A program made the position numbers and the translations under genes. From positions 1,869,415-1,933,414 of the forward strand of contig FN649740.1 of the NCBI GenBank assembly GCA_000310025.1: DNA of 64,000 nt. Direction: 5' to 3'. Position 1 is the first letter of the stretch; each line of letters opens with the position of its first letter. Source of the stretch: Ectocarpus siliculosus. Lineage: Eukaryota; Sar; Phaeophyceae; Ectocarpales; Ectocarpaceae. Under the pieces are notes generated by a model. That model was not told the origin of the DNA. It did not search any database and was given only the letters and a program-made list of their open reading frames with translations. Of the stretch, positions 48,477 to 58,386 are shown piece by piece.

Positions 48477-49546
48477 CCATCTGGTGCGAGCCGGCCATGC
48501 TGTTGCTTCGTCGAAAAGGTTTGTAACAGTTGTTATTCCGCCTCACTCAGCGCTTGTGTAACCCCACAGTATCGCCCTGCTTACACGCTCTTAGGGATTT
48601 AGGGCATCCCCCAGAAGGGAGGCCTAGACAAATGCTATGGGCACTTGAGAACGAAGGATATTGGTGTCCGATCGTAGACTTCATACTGTACGAAACCACT
48701 AACCAGGAGAATAATCCCCCCCGGCACCCACTCTCCCTGGCATGGGTCTCATTGCTCGCAATCACAGGGGCATCAAGAACGGTAGCAACTATTGTTACCT
48801 CAACGCCAGCATTCAAATGCTGCTGGCGTTGCCAGGGGTCAGGACTATGGTGTTCCAAAGCATGTCTGGCATGGTCCCAGGTGAGAATTGAACAGAGGAA
48901 TGAATCTGGCAACAAAATCGCAAAACTTAATAGTCTACGCTGTGTTCTCCTCGTGCATGATGACACAAAATGACAACGAACTCCATCAAAATATCCCTTG
49001 AGTGAACGCTGGTGAACTGATTTTGTGATGTGACCGGCCGGCCGTGTATTTCGAGATAATCATCTTATAGTTTTTCCTCTCAAGAAGAGGTCTGTCTCCT
49101 CCGCCGCGTATCAACGCGTCTGAACTCGATGGCGTGATTGCCCTAGCCTTTAACACACATACATACATACATAAACACAGGTCAACCGGAGGAGGATCAA
49201 ACACACGATGAGGCCTTCAACGGCAGTAAATAGTTTCCTCCTTCGTTGAAATAAGTCTCTCAAAACATGACGGGTACTTTGTACCTCATGTTGTTGCAAA
49301 CACCGCAACAACCAGTCCTAAAAAAAATGAACGTTCCCCACTGGGTGCTCCCTCGGTGGTTGATCTATTCCTTTTCTGACAGGCAACGATGTCGACACGA
49401 ACAACACCTGCCCCACAAAGGAGGACGTGATGAAGGTGATAATGGCGGCGAAGAGGTTCACAGAACGAGGGGGCACGCGTGCAGACGGAGACACAGTGCT
49501 CATGGCGAAGAGGATCACCGTCCACGTCTTGGGATGGGCCTTTAAG
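47891..49546 (+). CDS. Secreted protein with ubiquitin-specific-protease-like Cys box (5' part; rest not found)
   Basis: Exons 47891-48006, 48158-about 48248, 48412-48518, 48768-48880 and 49383-49546 join in phase; the end of exon 2 is uncertain (48227 and 48233 also fit). Exon 1 encodes a signal peptide (FRLVVVIFAAAIPVVQG). Exon 2 is acidic. Exon 3 has Q17. Exon 4 reads GIKNGSNYCYLNASIQMLLA, which matches the USP Cys-box pattern with Cys as the nucleophile and Asn and Gln in place. Exon 5 (TKEDVMKVIMAAKRFTERGG) ends at a GTGGGA donor, so more exons should follow. The His box is not visible. A 14-kb retrotransposon starts 271 bp later, within the presumed intron. An extracellular or ER location for a USP-like fold would be unusual; another Cys-protease-like family is possible. 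Confidence 0.6.
48424..48474 (+). repeat. (CAG)17 coding microsatellite
   Basis: Seventeen uninterrupted CAG codons encode polyglutamine in exon 3 of the Cys-box gene. Uninterrupted runs of this kind are prone to length change. Confidence 0.95.
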
Positions 49547-49817
49547 GTGGGAATACCAACGAACACAATAAAACTTACGATGATAACGACAACCTTATAG
49601 CAAACAACCGTAGTACACACAGCACACTACAAACGAGAGGGCATCAAGCGGAACCAGGCTGGGGAGTACTCGGGGAAACCACGCATGAGCCGAATGCTCA
49701 AGTTGAAGGAGCCCCATCGTATCCTAACCCAAGACGTAGTAGGGAAAAAAAAATCTCCAAAACATCAAGATAATAGTACCTGAACATCGTTCGTTGCATC
49801 ATGCTGCGACTAATTCG

Positions 49818-50085
49818 TGTAGTGGTATGCACGCGTGATGAAGTCTGGTTGACCCGTGAAGAAGAACTCACTTGTTGTTACTCTTGTAGAACAGCAGCAG
49901 CAGTAGCTGTTGCCTTGGGTATCGGTAGGAATGACACCAAGGGGCACAGGATCCTCTGCACAAGTAGGGGCTACTAGATCATGTCCCCTACTTTTTATCC
50001 TTCCGCGGAGAGTTACATCTCTCCGCGCCTTCTAGAAGGAACCAAGCTCTTCTATGTTCCGTCTACACATCTGAATCCTATAACA
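49818..50085 (-). repeat. LTR (3' LTR of the element)
   Basis: 268 bp, differing from the other LTR at three positions, all transitions. On the coding strand it begins TGTTATAGG and ends CCACTACA. The short hairpin and the TATA-like box are present, as in the 5' LTR. Confidence 0.98.
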
Positions 50086-50099
50086 CTAGCCCACCCTGG
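50086..50099 (-). promoter_or_regulatory. Possible polypurine tract
   Basis: Directly inside the 3' LTR the coding strand reads CCAGGGTGGGCTAG. It is purine-rich but imperfect; position rather than sequence makes it the candidate second-strand primer. Confidence 0.4.
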
Positions 50100-50659
50100 A
50101 GGTTCTCATACGCAGATACTGTAAAACCTCGAGTCTTGACAAGCAATTGTCGAGTCTCTAAATGAAAGTATCGAGGATGTGGAGCTCCAAAACAGCACAA
50201 TTCACCCTCCCACACCTCTCACTCGATGAGTCGCAAGACCATCGTTTGACTTCTAAAACGACAAAAAGACACAGACAGGAAGGAACTGACGGGGCTAAGA
50301 AAAGCCTACGACGACCGGAAGAAGATCGGAACCAAAGAAAGGAAGACACAAAAAAAGGAAGAAAAACAGAAAAGAAAAACAGAAAAGAAAAACAAAGGTC
50401 GTCAAAACGACAAAAAGAAAGGGTCACTGCAGGAACCACAACAAGACCGGTATCGTAAGAAAACGACAAGATACGCCATTCACGCAGTCGCCACGGCAGT
50501 GTAGAAGGGGCATCAATGGGCGCGAAACACCTACAGGTCGTGACCAAACGCTAAAGGCACAAAATAAAGCGCGGAGAAAGCGAAAACCAACCAAGGCTAA
50601 AAAAAAACAACCCAAACAACGCTGAAACAACAGAAAGCCAAGACAACTAGCACGTCGTC
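50100..50659. other. Retrotransposon 3' non-coding region
   Basis: About 560 bp between the integrase stop and the 3' LTR. It is purine-rich on the plus strand around 50280-50420 (AAAAAGAAAGG-like runs), so the transcript would be pyrimidine-rich. I see no conserved ORF. Confidence 0.5.
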
Positions 50660-53600
50660 TTAATGTGGGCGCGCAACGTTATCAGGCAACGAATCAGTCC
50701 CGGGGTCACCACGCGACATGTCGACGTTGCGAAGGATCCCCTTAAAAAGGGCACTGCCGCTGTGAACTTGGAGGCACCAGGATCCGGAGACGGCGGTTTC
50801 AGCGGTGGAGTAGCGAACATCAGGAAGGGCGAGCTTGACAGGGCCAGGATCGTCCAAGAAGCGGACGACGTAGAAGTCGGACGGTAGAGGCGGTCCAGTA
50901 ATCTTGCCCAACCACCAGAATCCATCGCGAGCTTTGTACCAGAAGAAGGCGCCTGCAGGTAGCGGAGTATTGGCGAAGCGACGGTCCCAAGTTGAACGAG
51001 AGACGAGCGAATAACCCGAAGGCAAAGCTCGCTCCCCTTTAGCGCGCGCCATCTCGCGGGTGGCCGCACCAATACGCATAGCCCGATAGCGACGATTCGT
51101 TTGGCGATGTTGATCAGGCGAACCCGTCCAGTACCGGAGAATGTGGGGCTTGGAATGCTGGAGGTCCATCTCACGTTCCCAAGAAGGACGAAGAAGACCT
51201 TTCCAATGCGTTTGGTATAAAACAGCGATGGTGCCACCACGGCCACGAACAGACTGATGGCCACTAATGCGGTCAACCTCGAGACGTTCGACCGGAGTCG
51301 ACACGTCGTCTTCCGTAACATGGTAGGGAGGAGATTTATTCGCATAGGAGTTTAGCACATACGGTGTAAGGCCGGCAGGCAGGAACCGAGGCAAGTCTTC
51401 AGTGTCATGCGGATTAGCGCAAGGCTTGCAACGCGCAACTGATACACGGTTTTTCGAGTCCGGACCCGGCAGATCCGATGGAAGATCCAAATACAGTAAC
51501 TTGGAAGCCAGAGGACAACCGTCAGGAGCGTCAGGACACGGACCCACGGCCAAGATCTTGAACTGACCAGTCCAAAGGAAAGACAACTTAGCCTTGAGGA
51601 CCTTGTCATCCGTGCCTGAACGAACACCTTGGCGAATGGTAGATTCGGTGTTGTACACCCAAACCCATCCACCGACGGTGTATGAGGGGACCTTGCGCAA
51701 AGCATCCGATAGAGCGGAGTTACGCCGCTCAATCCTCGAAACGGACAGGTTGCGCTGTTCGCGAACTAAATCGTAAGAACGACGTTGGCGATCAGCAGCA
51801 AGATCGCAATACTCAAGTTGATCGCGATGCAAGCTTTGGTGGCCTCGAGCATATGGATGCTCAAAAACCGTCATCGGCATGCGTGGCAGTCGGTTCATAT
51901 GCACCTCGTTGGGCGCCAAACCAGTAGCGGCACTAACCGAATTGTTGTAGGCAAACTCAACGTGCGGCAGATGAATGTCCCAATCATCTTGCCTCTCATT
52001 GACGACCATAGCCAACATCTGAGCCATAGTGTGATTTACGCGCTCCACACCCCCATTGCCGTTGGGATGGTAAGAGCTGGTAGCCACTTTGCGTATAGCC
52101 AGACGGGCGTATACAGCCTGCGACAGTTTAGAACAAAACTGAGAGCCATTATCAGACAAGAGACTCAAAGGGCAACCCCATAAAGGGATATACCGATTGA
52201 CAAGTACGTCAGCGGTGCCTTCGGCGGTGAATTCTGCAGCCGTAACCGCGTACATGTCAGCACGGCGGCTGAAACGGTCAGTGAAAAGCAGAATATATGT
52301 GTTTCCGCGCGGTGTCAACGGGAGGGGACCGAAATAATCGACGCTCACCGATACACCTGGGCCCGAAGGCAGCGGAAGGCACAAAGTAGGCCATCGAGGC
52401 GTTTGACGAGATGACTTGCGAGCTTGGCATCGCAAACAATGCCGTACCCACCACTTCGTGCAAACACTCATGCCAACCCACCAATAAAAACGTTCCAGCA
52501 TGCTAAGCGTGCGAGCGGCACCGAGGTGGCAGGATGCATCAGCGTGACAGGCTTGCATGATCCACGGACGCATGAGCATGGGAACATAAATCCGAATGGG
52601 TTTGTCGTTGAGAAGGCGAGCAGCACGCCCGCCAGGACGTGTGGTCGTAGACGACGGGGGCGCTGTTTGCTTGCGAACAAGCAAGACCAAACCATCATCG
52701 CCGACATGTAACTGGCCTTTGTTAGACAGGTCACGAATCTCCGACAGAGGAGGTCGACGAGCGGACGGAAGATGATCCAGGAAATCCGGAGGGAGAGCCG
52801 AAGGCCGACCCAGAAGGATGAAACGAATAGCTGCATCACAAACAGGTTCGTTACGTTGCTCGCGAGCCCAATCAGCATGCGAGAAACGTTCGACAGACGC
52901 CCGGAAGGCTAAATCTGCCGAGGAATGTAAAGCCGCCTCGATAGAAGAGGGGGCCGATTCCTGAGGCTCCGGCGGCAATCCACCCGAAGGCAGAGTAGCA
53001 GCGGAAACCGAAGACGAAGGCGTATAAGTGGTCGAAACCAAATGCGTCGAAGATTCCGAAGAATCGGGAGCAGCAGAAGACTGCTGGGCAGGAGCAACCG
53101 AAGTTGCAGGATGTGTCGAAGACGCAAGATCCCTTCCACGAGCCAGAGGCGTATGGAGGTCTGGGATCGAAGTGTCAGCACCAGGAGCCGAAACCAACCT
53201 GGTCAAAACGGGGGGCGCCGTCGATGCTGATTGTGCAGGCGGGGAACGTCGAAACGATCTGGGCGAAGCGGAAATCCGAGTAGGAGCCGGCGGGTCCTCA
53301 GAGAAACCATAATCCACGGGCGGGAGGGGCGTGCCTGCCACAACCGCCGTGCGACGGCGAGTTCGCGTGGAAATCAGTTGAGTAGGGTCGAGAGTCCGTC
53401 GTGATGCTGCAGTCGGCGAGACGGCCGGCGAAGACTCGGGCTCGAGAGCCAAAATGTCCTCCACCGAAGAATGTAAGGAGCCAGACCAACCGAGGGTCCT
53501 GTCACGCAAGCGTCGTAGCGAAGGAGACAACCCGCGGGAGTTGATGGACGGCCAGGGTGCAATGTTCCAGATGCCAGACGGAGACGAAAGGCCTGACGGC

Positions 53601-54439
53601 GAGAGACGTGGACCATGCCGACGGAAGTCGACAAAATCATCTGTAGAGGGGGCCAGCCCACCCAAGACCGAAGTCGGGGAAGTTGGGACGAGCCCACCCA
53701 AGCCAACACCCACGGCGCGATGGCCAGAAGGCGTAAGGCCACAAGAACGGATGAAGAATACGCTCTCCTCATCGTCATCCGGTGTCAAGCGACTGCGACC
53801 AGATCGGTCACATTCCGCCGCATCGATCGGAAGGCGAGAGAGGAAATCAGCGTTGCCATTTGCGGAACCCTTGCGGTACTCGAGAGTGTAATTGTAGGCG
53901 GTAAGAAATTCAAGCCAACGCTGAACGCGGGCATTATTCTCCCCCACCTTGGCAAAATGCTCAAGAGATTTGTGGTCGGTAAAAATGCGAAATTTCGTGC
54001 CCCACAAATAACCGCGAAGTCGTTTGATGCACCATAATACGATGCTACCCGCCTCGAGGTCGAGGGGAGTCCAATGACGTTCGGAGTCCAAAGTAGCTCG
54101 GCTGATGAAAACGATGGGCCGGATGGAGCCATCCGGCTGTTCTTGTTCGAGAGTCCCGCCGAACCCATCGCGACTAGCATCACAGTAGAGGCGAAAAGGT
54201 CGCGAGCCGTCCGTAACGGCATCCCAATCTGGATAAACCAAGACAGGAGGGTTGGCCAACTCAGACAACAGGACGCGAACAGCTTGCTCCATGGCAGGGG
54301 TGAAGGCGAACGTCGCCTGCTTCTTGAGAAGAGTGGTCAAAGGTCGAATTCGCGTAGCCATGTTGGGAAGGAACTTGCGGTAGTAGCTGAGGCCGCCGAG
54401 AAGAGAGCGAAGTTGTTTAACATCCTTAGGCATGGGCAT
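50660..54439 (-). CDS. RNase H - integrase - chromodomain - Tudor-like part of Pol
   Basis: An open frame of 1,259 residues. It begins in the RT C-terminus (KDVKQLRSLLGGLSYYRKFL), then RNase H (LYCDASRDGFGG near 54185, FTDHKSLEHF near 53970). A ~300-residue Ser/Pro-rich linker follows. Integrase has the HHCC finger (HADASCH near 52540, HCLRCQ near 52430) and the DDE core: VDYFGPLP near 52335, SDNGSQF near 52150 and NGGVERVN near 52050. After it come a chromodomain (VERLEVDRISGH ... THWKGLLRPSWERE, about 51130-51300) and a Tudor/SH3-like segment (FFWYKARDGFWWLGKI ... YVVRFLDDPGP, about 50790-50955). All catalytic acids of integrase are present. Chromodomains steer integration to marked chromatin in chromoviruses; the tail could add a second reader (inference). 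Confidence 0.93.
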   Translation of the reverse strand: MPMPKDVKQLRSLLGGLSYYRKFLPNMATRIRPLTTLLKKQATFAFTPAMEQAVRVLLSELANPPVLVYPDWDAVTDGSRPFRLYCDASRDGFGGTLEQEQPDGSIRPIVFISRATLDSERHWTPLDLEAGSIVLWCIKRLRGYLWGTKFRIFTDHKSLEHFAKVGENNARVQRWLEFLTAYNYTLEYRKGSANGNADFLSRLPIDAAECDRSGRSRLTPDDDEESVFFIRSCGLTPSGHRAVGVGLGGLVPTSPTSVLGGLAPSTDDFVDFRRHGPRLSPSGLSSPSGIWNIAPWPSINSRGLSPSLRRLRDRTLGWSGSLHSSVEDILALEPESSPAVSPTAASRRTLDPTQLISTRTRRRTAVVAGTPLPPVDYGFSEDPPAPTRISASPRSFRRSPPAQSASTAPPVLTRLVSAPGADTSIPDLHTPLARGRDLASSTHPATSVAPAQQSSAAPDSSESSTHLVSTTYTPSSSVSAATLPSGGLPPEPQESAPSSIEAALHSSADLAFRASVERFSHADWAREQRNEPVCDAAIRFILLGRPSALPPDFLDHLPSARRPPLSEIRDLSNKGQLHVGDDGLVLLVRKQTAPPSSTTTRPGGRAARLLNDKPIRIYVPMLMRPWIMQACHADASCHLGAARTLSMLERFYWWVGMSVCTKWWVRHCLRCQARKSSRQTPRWPTLCLPLPSGPGVSVSVDYFGPLPLTPRGNTYILLFTDRFSRRADMYAVTAAEFTAEGTADVLVNRYIPLWGCPLSLLSDNGSQFCSKLSQAVYARLAIRKVATSSYHPNGNGGVERVNHTMAQMLAMVVNERQDDWDIHLPHVEFAYNNSVSAATGLAPNEVHMNRLPRMPMTVFEHPYARGHQSLHRDQLEYCDLAADRQRRSYDLVREQRNLSVSRIERRNSALSDALRKVPSYTVGGWVWVYNTESTIRQGVRSGTDDKVLKAKLSFLWTGQFKILAVGPCPDAPDGCPLASKLLYLDLPSDLPGPDSKNRVSVARCKPCANPHDTEDLPRFLPAGLTPYVLNSYANKSPPYHVTEDDVSTPVERLEVDRISGHQSVRGRGGTIAVLYQTHWKGLLRPSWEREMDLQHSKPHILRYWTGSPDQHRQTNRRYRAMRIGAATREMARAKGERALPSGYSLVSRSTWDRRFANTPLPAGAFFWYKARDGFWWLGKITGPPLPSDFYVVRFLDDPGPVKLALPDVRYSTAETAVSGSWCLQVHSGSALFKGILRNVDMSRGDPGTDSLPDNVARPH

Positions 54440-55743
54440 TTTGGTGAGGGCCGAACACCGTCAGGGGAGATGGTGTGGCCGAGGAAATCCGCTTCGGTAG
54501 CGCCAATGGTGGCCTTCGGTGGGGTGAGTTTCAAGTTGTGTGTGCGCAAGCGTTCAAACAGAGCGCGCATGGTATCAACATGAGAAGCCGGGTTGTCGTC
54601 GAAAACGATCAAATCATCCAAGTACGATGCAACACCGTGGAGATTTTTGATGACTTCGTTGACCACCTTGCAAAACCACCCAGGGGCAGCAGAACTGCTC
54701 TGAGGCATCTTCAACCACTCAAAAAGCCCGGAAGACGTCACGAATGCCGTCAAAGGGATTGTATCACGGTGAACCGTGATTTGGTGGAACGAAGACTTCA
54801 TGTCGAAGAGGGAATAGATTCGCCCTTTCAACAGCTTGTCCAAAGTATCATCAACTCGAGGAATCGGAAGCTGGCTCAAAGCACAAAGCTTGTTGAGCTT
54901 GCGATAGTTGACAGTGATGCGAACACCACCAGATTTCTTCGGTATGATTACCAAAGGACTCGAGTAGGGCGAGGTCGAATGTTGGATCAGACCAGTCGCA
55001 AGATATTGATCAAGGATCGCGTCAACTTGTTTCGCCACCGGGGGGTTAACGCGGTATGGACGAGACGTGACGGGTGCACTGCCCGGAGGAACTGTAAGCT
55101 TGAAAGGAAAAAGCGAACAAGGTCCAAAGTCGATGGGGGAACTCGAGAAGACATCATGATAGTCGCACAGGACGTTACCAAGCTGAGTGATGACATCCGG
55201 AGTCCAACCCGGACCATGGAGATCAAAAGAAATCTCACGGAGATGGCAGGGGAGCTTATCCCATACGTGGGAAAAACTCTGACGTTGTTCAGACGTCAAC
55301 CGCTCGAGAAGAGCAGGCGGAGGCGACGAAAGAGAAGCACTGGCAGAACCAGGGTCCTCTTTGCCGCTTTGCGACGGCGTGGGTCGCTCATGCAAATTAT
55401 ACACGAAGGGGTCATCAACGCGATGCGTGGCAGACGAATCAATGCCATCTGTCGAAACAGGACCCGGAACCCAGCTGCCCGAAGCAGTGGTGGGATCTTG
55501 AGCCGCAGATTGAAGACCATCGCTCAAACTGTGGCGAGACACAGCACTGAGAGGCACGCGAAGAAGGGGAGCCGAAGCTGTACCCAGAACGTCGCCTGGT
55601 TCGAGTGAAGAGATACCCGCGAGCGGGAGTCGTTGGCAACCATTTTGCACAAAGTGTTCCTCGGAAGAAAACATAGCACATTGTGGAAGCATATCCACGA
55701 GATAGTTACCCACGAGGGCTGGAGAGCCATCGCTGCGTACCAA
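54440..55743 (-). CDS. Reverse transcriptase part of Pol
   Basis: The frame from 55743 runs on to 54337, but useful similarity stops near 54440. It encodes a spacer and then the RT core: SPLVIIPKKSGGVRITVNYR (fingers), SLFDMKSSFHQI with the first catalytic Asp, GLFEWLKMPQSSSAAPGWF, and SYLDDLIVF with the YLDD catalytic box near 54615. DFLGHTISPDG follows, after which a small out-of-frame deletion moves similarity to the next frame (start of the RNase H-integrase ORF). A frame change also separates it from the protease ORF near 55765. Both breaks would prevent a full-length Pol from this copy unless frameshifting occurs. Confidence 0.93.
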
Positions 55744-58172
55744 ATTAACCGGAACAAGGCATGTTCAGGGTGAAGTTGGACGGAATGTTTTCCAGCATAG
55801 CGAAGCTGGTAGTTACCATCTGTGGAAGACAAATCGTGAGCGAATGCGGTGGCACCGCAACTGCTATGCTGAGCCAGGGTAAGCTCACCAAAAACACGGT
55901 CACCAGGGCGTTTGGCACGCAAAGTGCGGTAAGAGCGGTCGCTAAACCGCATCCAACTGTCTCTCCCAAGGAGCACGTCATGATGCATAACACCACCGGG
56001 AACAACGTACGCCCAAACAGCGAGAGAGGAAGTAGGAAGGCGCTTGCGAAGAAACTGCACGCTCAAGCGGACAATAGTCGAAGTTTGAAGTGGAGCAGAT
56101 TCGCCGAAACCTCCCCAACAGCGAGGTTGGGTTTGTTTCTCAGACAACGACGAAGCGGCCGAAGTGGCTTTCATGGATTCCCACGCAGATGCACTAATAA
56201 AAGACTGCGGGGAACCCGTGTCTAAAAGAGCAACACATCCAAACTGAACAGAAGCTGAACCACTGTGAGTGAGGATTTGGGTGGTGAAAGAGTCATCATC
56301 GATGGTAACAACACCATCAACCAAATCCGGACCTTGCTCAGGAAGCAAAGAAGAGGAAGAGAATGGCTGAGGGCACCCGGAAGACACGGCCCAAACAGCG
56401 GTGTCATGATCCGATGGAACATTCGCAGCGTATTGTGAAAACGACGCGAATCGTTCAGTCGACGGAGGGGTTGAGGCCATCCGAAGACGCTGGTGTGTAG
56501 AAGGGCTAACTTCATAAACCGCGTTATGTTGAGACGACGTCGAAACGTGGTCGTTGGGGGGCAGCAAACGAGAGCTGCGCTCGGGCGGCGGGGCATTGCA
56601 TCGCAAAAGACTGCGTACTCGTTGAAGGGCATTGCCCAACAAATTGAGGCCACGCCATCGAGAGGTGGATAGAGCGTCAAGATCATCGGCTTGAAGGCAA
56701 ATGCCCCAAATACGGTCGTAGGGACTAGCTTCGGCAAGGATTTTGTCGCCAGATCCGAGAAGATGCTCGCGCAACTCGGAGTTTTGACTAAATTTTGCGT
56801 AAGAGCCAGTGAGCACAATATTTTCGCGCTCCTGTTCCCAAAGTGATGGGTCGAAACCACGGACACCTCGGCCAAACTTCTTGTGTAGGGCAGGATCGGA
56901 CACGCGCATGATGTTTTGTAAAGCGCAATGGTCTTCGAAAAGACGAGCTTTTTCCGCAGCGAAAAACTGCTCAGCACAAGAGTACACCACTCCATCGACC
57001 ACAAAAGTCGACGGGGTCCATTGGGAAAAGGGAGAGGGGGGCTGCCAAAAGAAGACCATATCAGGAGTACAATACTCGTTAGATGGGTCGAAGACATCGC
57101 GAACTGCAGGAGTCGAAACACCTGGAGTGCGGTCAGCCGAAGCTGAGGTTGCAGCCGAAGCTGATGTAGTCGAAGCGGAGGAGGCAGCCGAAACGCCCGC
57201 ATTGTAATTGACGGCGTGAACGTCCATGTGGACGGTCTCGGGTATGTCAGAGACCGGCGAAGAATCGACGGGAGCCGGATTGTTCGCAATAATTGGGCCA
57301 GCGACATCACGCTGGGTGCGCCCCAATTCTAAACCTGAAGAAACGCCTCGTAAGGTGTCATTCAACAGGTTGCTTTCGCTAGGAACGGCCGCCAAGGCCG
57401 GGTCGGTTAAAGAACCAAACCGGGCGTGGTGCTCCTGGCCATTCCTCCGTGACAAGGTACGCGAGACCGCCGGTTGTTCGGAGGTCACTCCGGGAGGGTC
57501 CTCCCGAAGCGGTGGTGTCAACACTGTCGACGTCGGTCGCGGCGGCCTGGTATCGGGCGCCGTGGGGCGAGCGTGCGTCGGAAGGGATGGAGCGTCCGAA
57601 GACGATCCATGGTCGAAATATCTCGTGGCGGAATCTGATGATGTTCGGCGGTCAGGACCAAGAGAACAACGCGATTCGAAGCCAGGCGAATTTGACCCTG
57701 TAACTTGCCGGTCGGAACCAGTCAAATTAGCTACCGGTGCAACAATCGAGGGCGAACCCTCAACGGAAGCGGGCACAGACGAGTTGAGCGTATCCGAAGA
57801 TTCACCCGAGGTAACCAATTCAGGCGATTCCTCTTCAATCGTCCAAAGCGCATGGCTACGGCCGGTCTGATCTGCAGACGACGGGGGGAGCGAACGAGCG
57901 GTGCCCGACAAACGAGCGGTACTCGATGGCCCCGAAGGTCCTACGGTTCTGTTCCCGCACCTCAAGACAGTACTCGCGCCAGACTGGTTAGTTTCTGACG
58001 GAGCGCCAGTCCGAAGAGACAGAGACGCAGAGGTGGCAGATGATAAGTGCGATGTAGAAGGTGGGACGAGAGCATAATGTCTGGATACCGACCTGATCGA
58101 CACTGGGAGAAACAACGGATACCGAAGTATGGTTGTTATTGTGAGGCACCGAAGTACCAGAAGGGATAACAT
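55524..58172 (-). CDS. NADAR (YbiA-like) domain fused to aspartic protease, in Gag-Pol
   Basis: An open frame of 882 residues. Residues 1-370 are Ser/Thr/Pro-rich. Residues about 372-497 (plus-strand 56681-57059) match the NADAR/YbiA fold: PSPFSQW, VDGVVYSCAEQFFAAEKARL, KKFGRGVRGFD, SLWEQERENIV, GSYAKFSQN and EASPYDRIWGI. The Glu of the AEQ motif, the Trp of LWxxxR and the Asp of SPYDRIWG, which correspond to active-site residues in the family, are all present. YbiA-like enzymes cleave N-glycosidic bonds, and NADAR proteins are linked to ADP-ribose/NAD metabolism (established). Residues about 640-760 hold a retropepsin-like protease with CVALLDTGSPQSFIS (near 56215). Similarity leaves this frame near 55765. 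The NADAR domain is intact although the element is damaged. Confidence 0.88.
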   Translation of the reverse strand: MLSLLVLRCLTITTILRYPLFLPVSIRSVSRHYALVPPSTSHLSSATSASLSLRTGAPSETNQSGASTVLRCGNRTVGPSGPSSTARLSGTARSLPPSSADQTGRSHALWTIEEESPELVTSGESSDTLNSSVPASVEGSPSIVAPVANLTGSDRQVTGSNSPGFESRCSLGPDRRTSSDSATRYFDHGSSSDAPSLPTHARPTAPDTRPPRPTSTVLTPPLREDPPGVTSEQPAVSRTLSRRNGQEHHARFGSLTDPALAAVPSESNLLNDTLRGVSSGLELGRTQRDVAGPIIANNPAPVDSSPVSDIPETVHMDVHAVNYNAGVSAASSASTTSASAATSASADRTPGVSTPAVRDVFDPSNEYCTPDMVFFWQPPSPFSQWTPSTFVVDGVVYSCAEQFFAAEKARLFEDHCALQNIMRVSDPALHKKFGRGVRGFDPSLWEQERENIVLTGSYAKFSQNSELREHLLGSGDKILAEASPYDRIWGICLQADDLDALSTSRWRGLNLLGNALQRVRSLLRCNAPPPERSSRLLPPNDHVSTSSQHNAVYEVSPSTHQRLRMASTPPSTERFASFSQYAANVPSDHDTAVWAVSSGCPQPFSSSSLLPEQGPDLVDGVVTIDDDSFTTQILTHSGSASVQFGCVALLDTGSPQSFISASAWESMKATSAASSLSEKQTQPRCWGGFGESAPLQTSTIVRLSVQFLRKRLPTSSLAVWAYVVPGGVMHHDVLLGRDSWMRFSDRSYRTLRAKRPGDRVFGELTLAQHSSCGATAFAHDLSSTDGNYQLRYAGKHSVQLHPEHALFRLIWYAAMALQPSWVTISWICFHNVLCFLPRNTLCKMVANDSRSRVSLHSNQATFWVQLRLPFFACLSVLCLATV

Positions 58173-58386
58173 TCACCGAAGTGTGGTTATCGTTGCGTAG
58201 GACCGAAGTGCTAGAGGCAACAGTGTGTGACGGCGCGACAGATACCGAAGTATTGTCGTTGTTGCATAAAACCGAAGTATTAGGGGCAACAGAGCGTGAC
58301 ACACGAGCGTCTTGTGAAGAACGAGACGAGGTCCCCGAAGATGCTGAAGGCGGTCCGGGGGAAGTAGGCGAACCACCACCGATGAG

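Noticed and set aside
54475-55608. 377-residue plus-strand ORF
   Set aside because: It is the antisense shadow of the reverse transcriptase, with no domain of its own.
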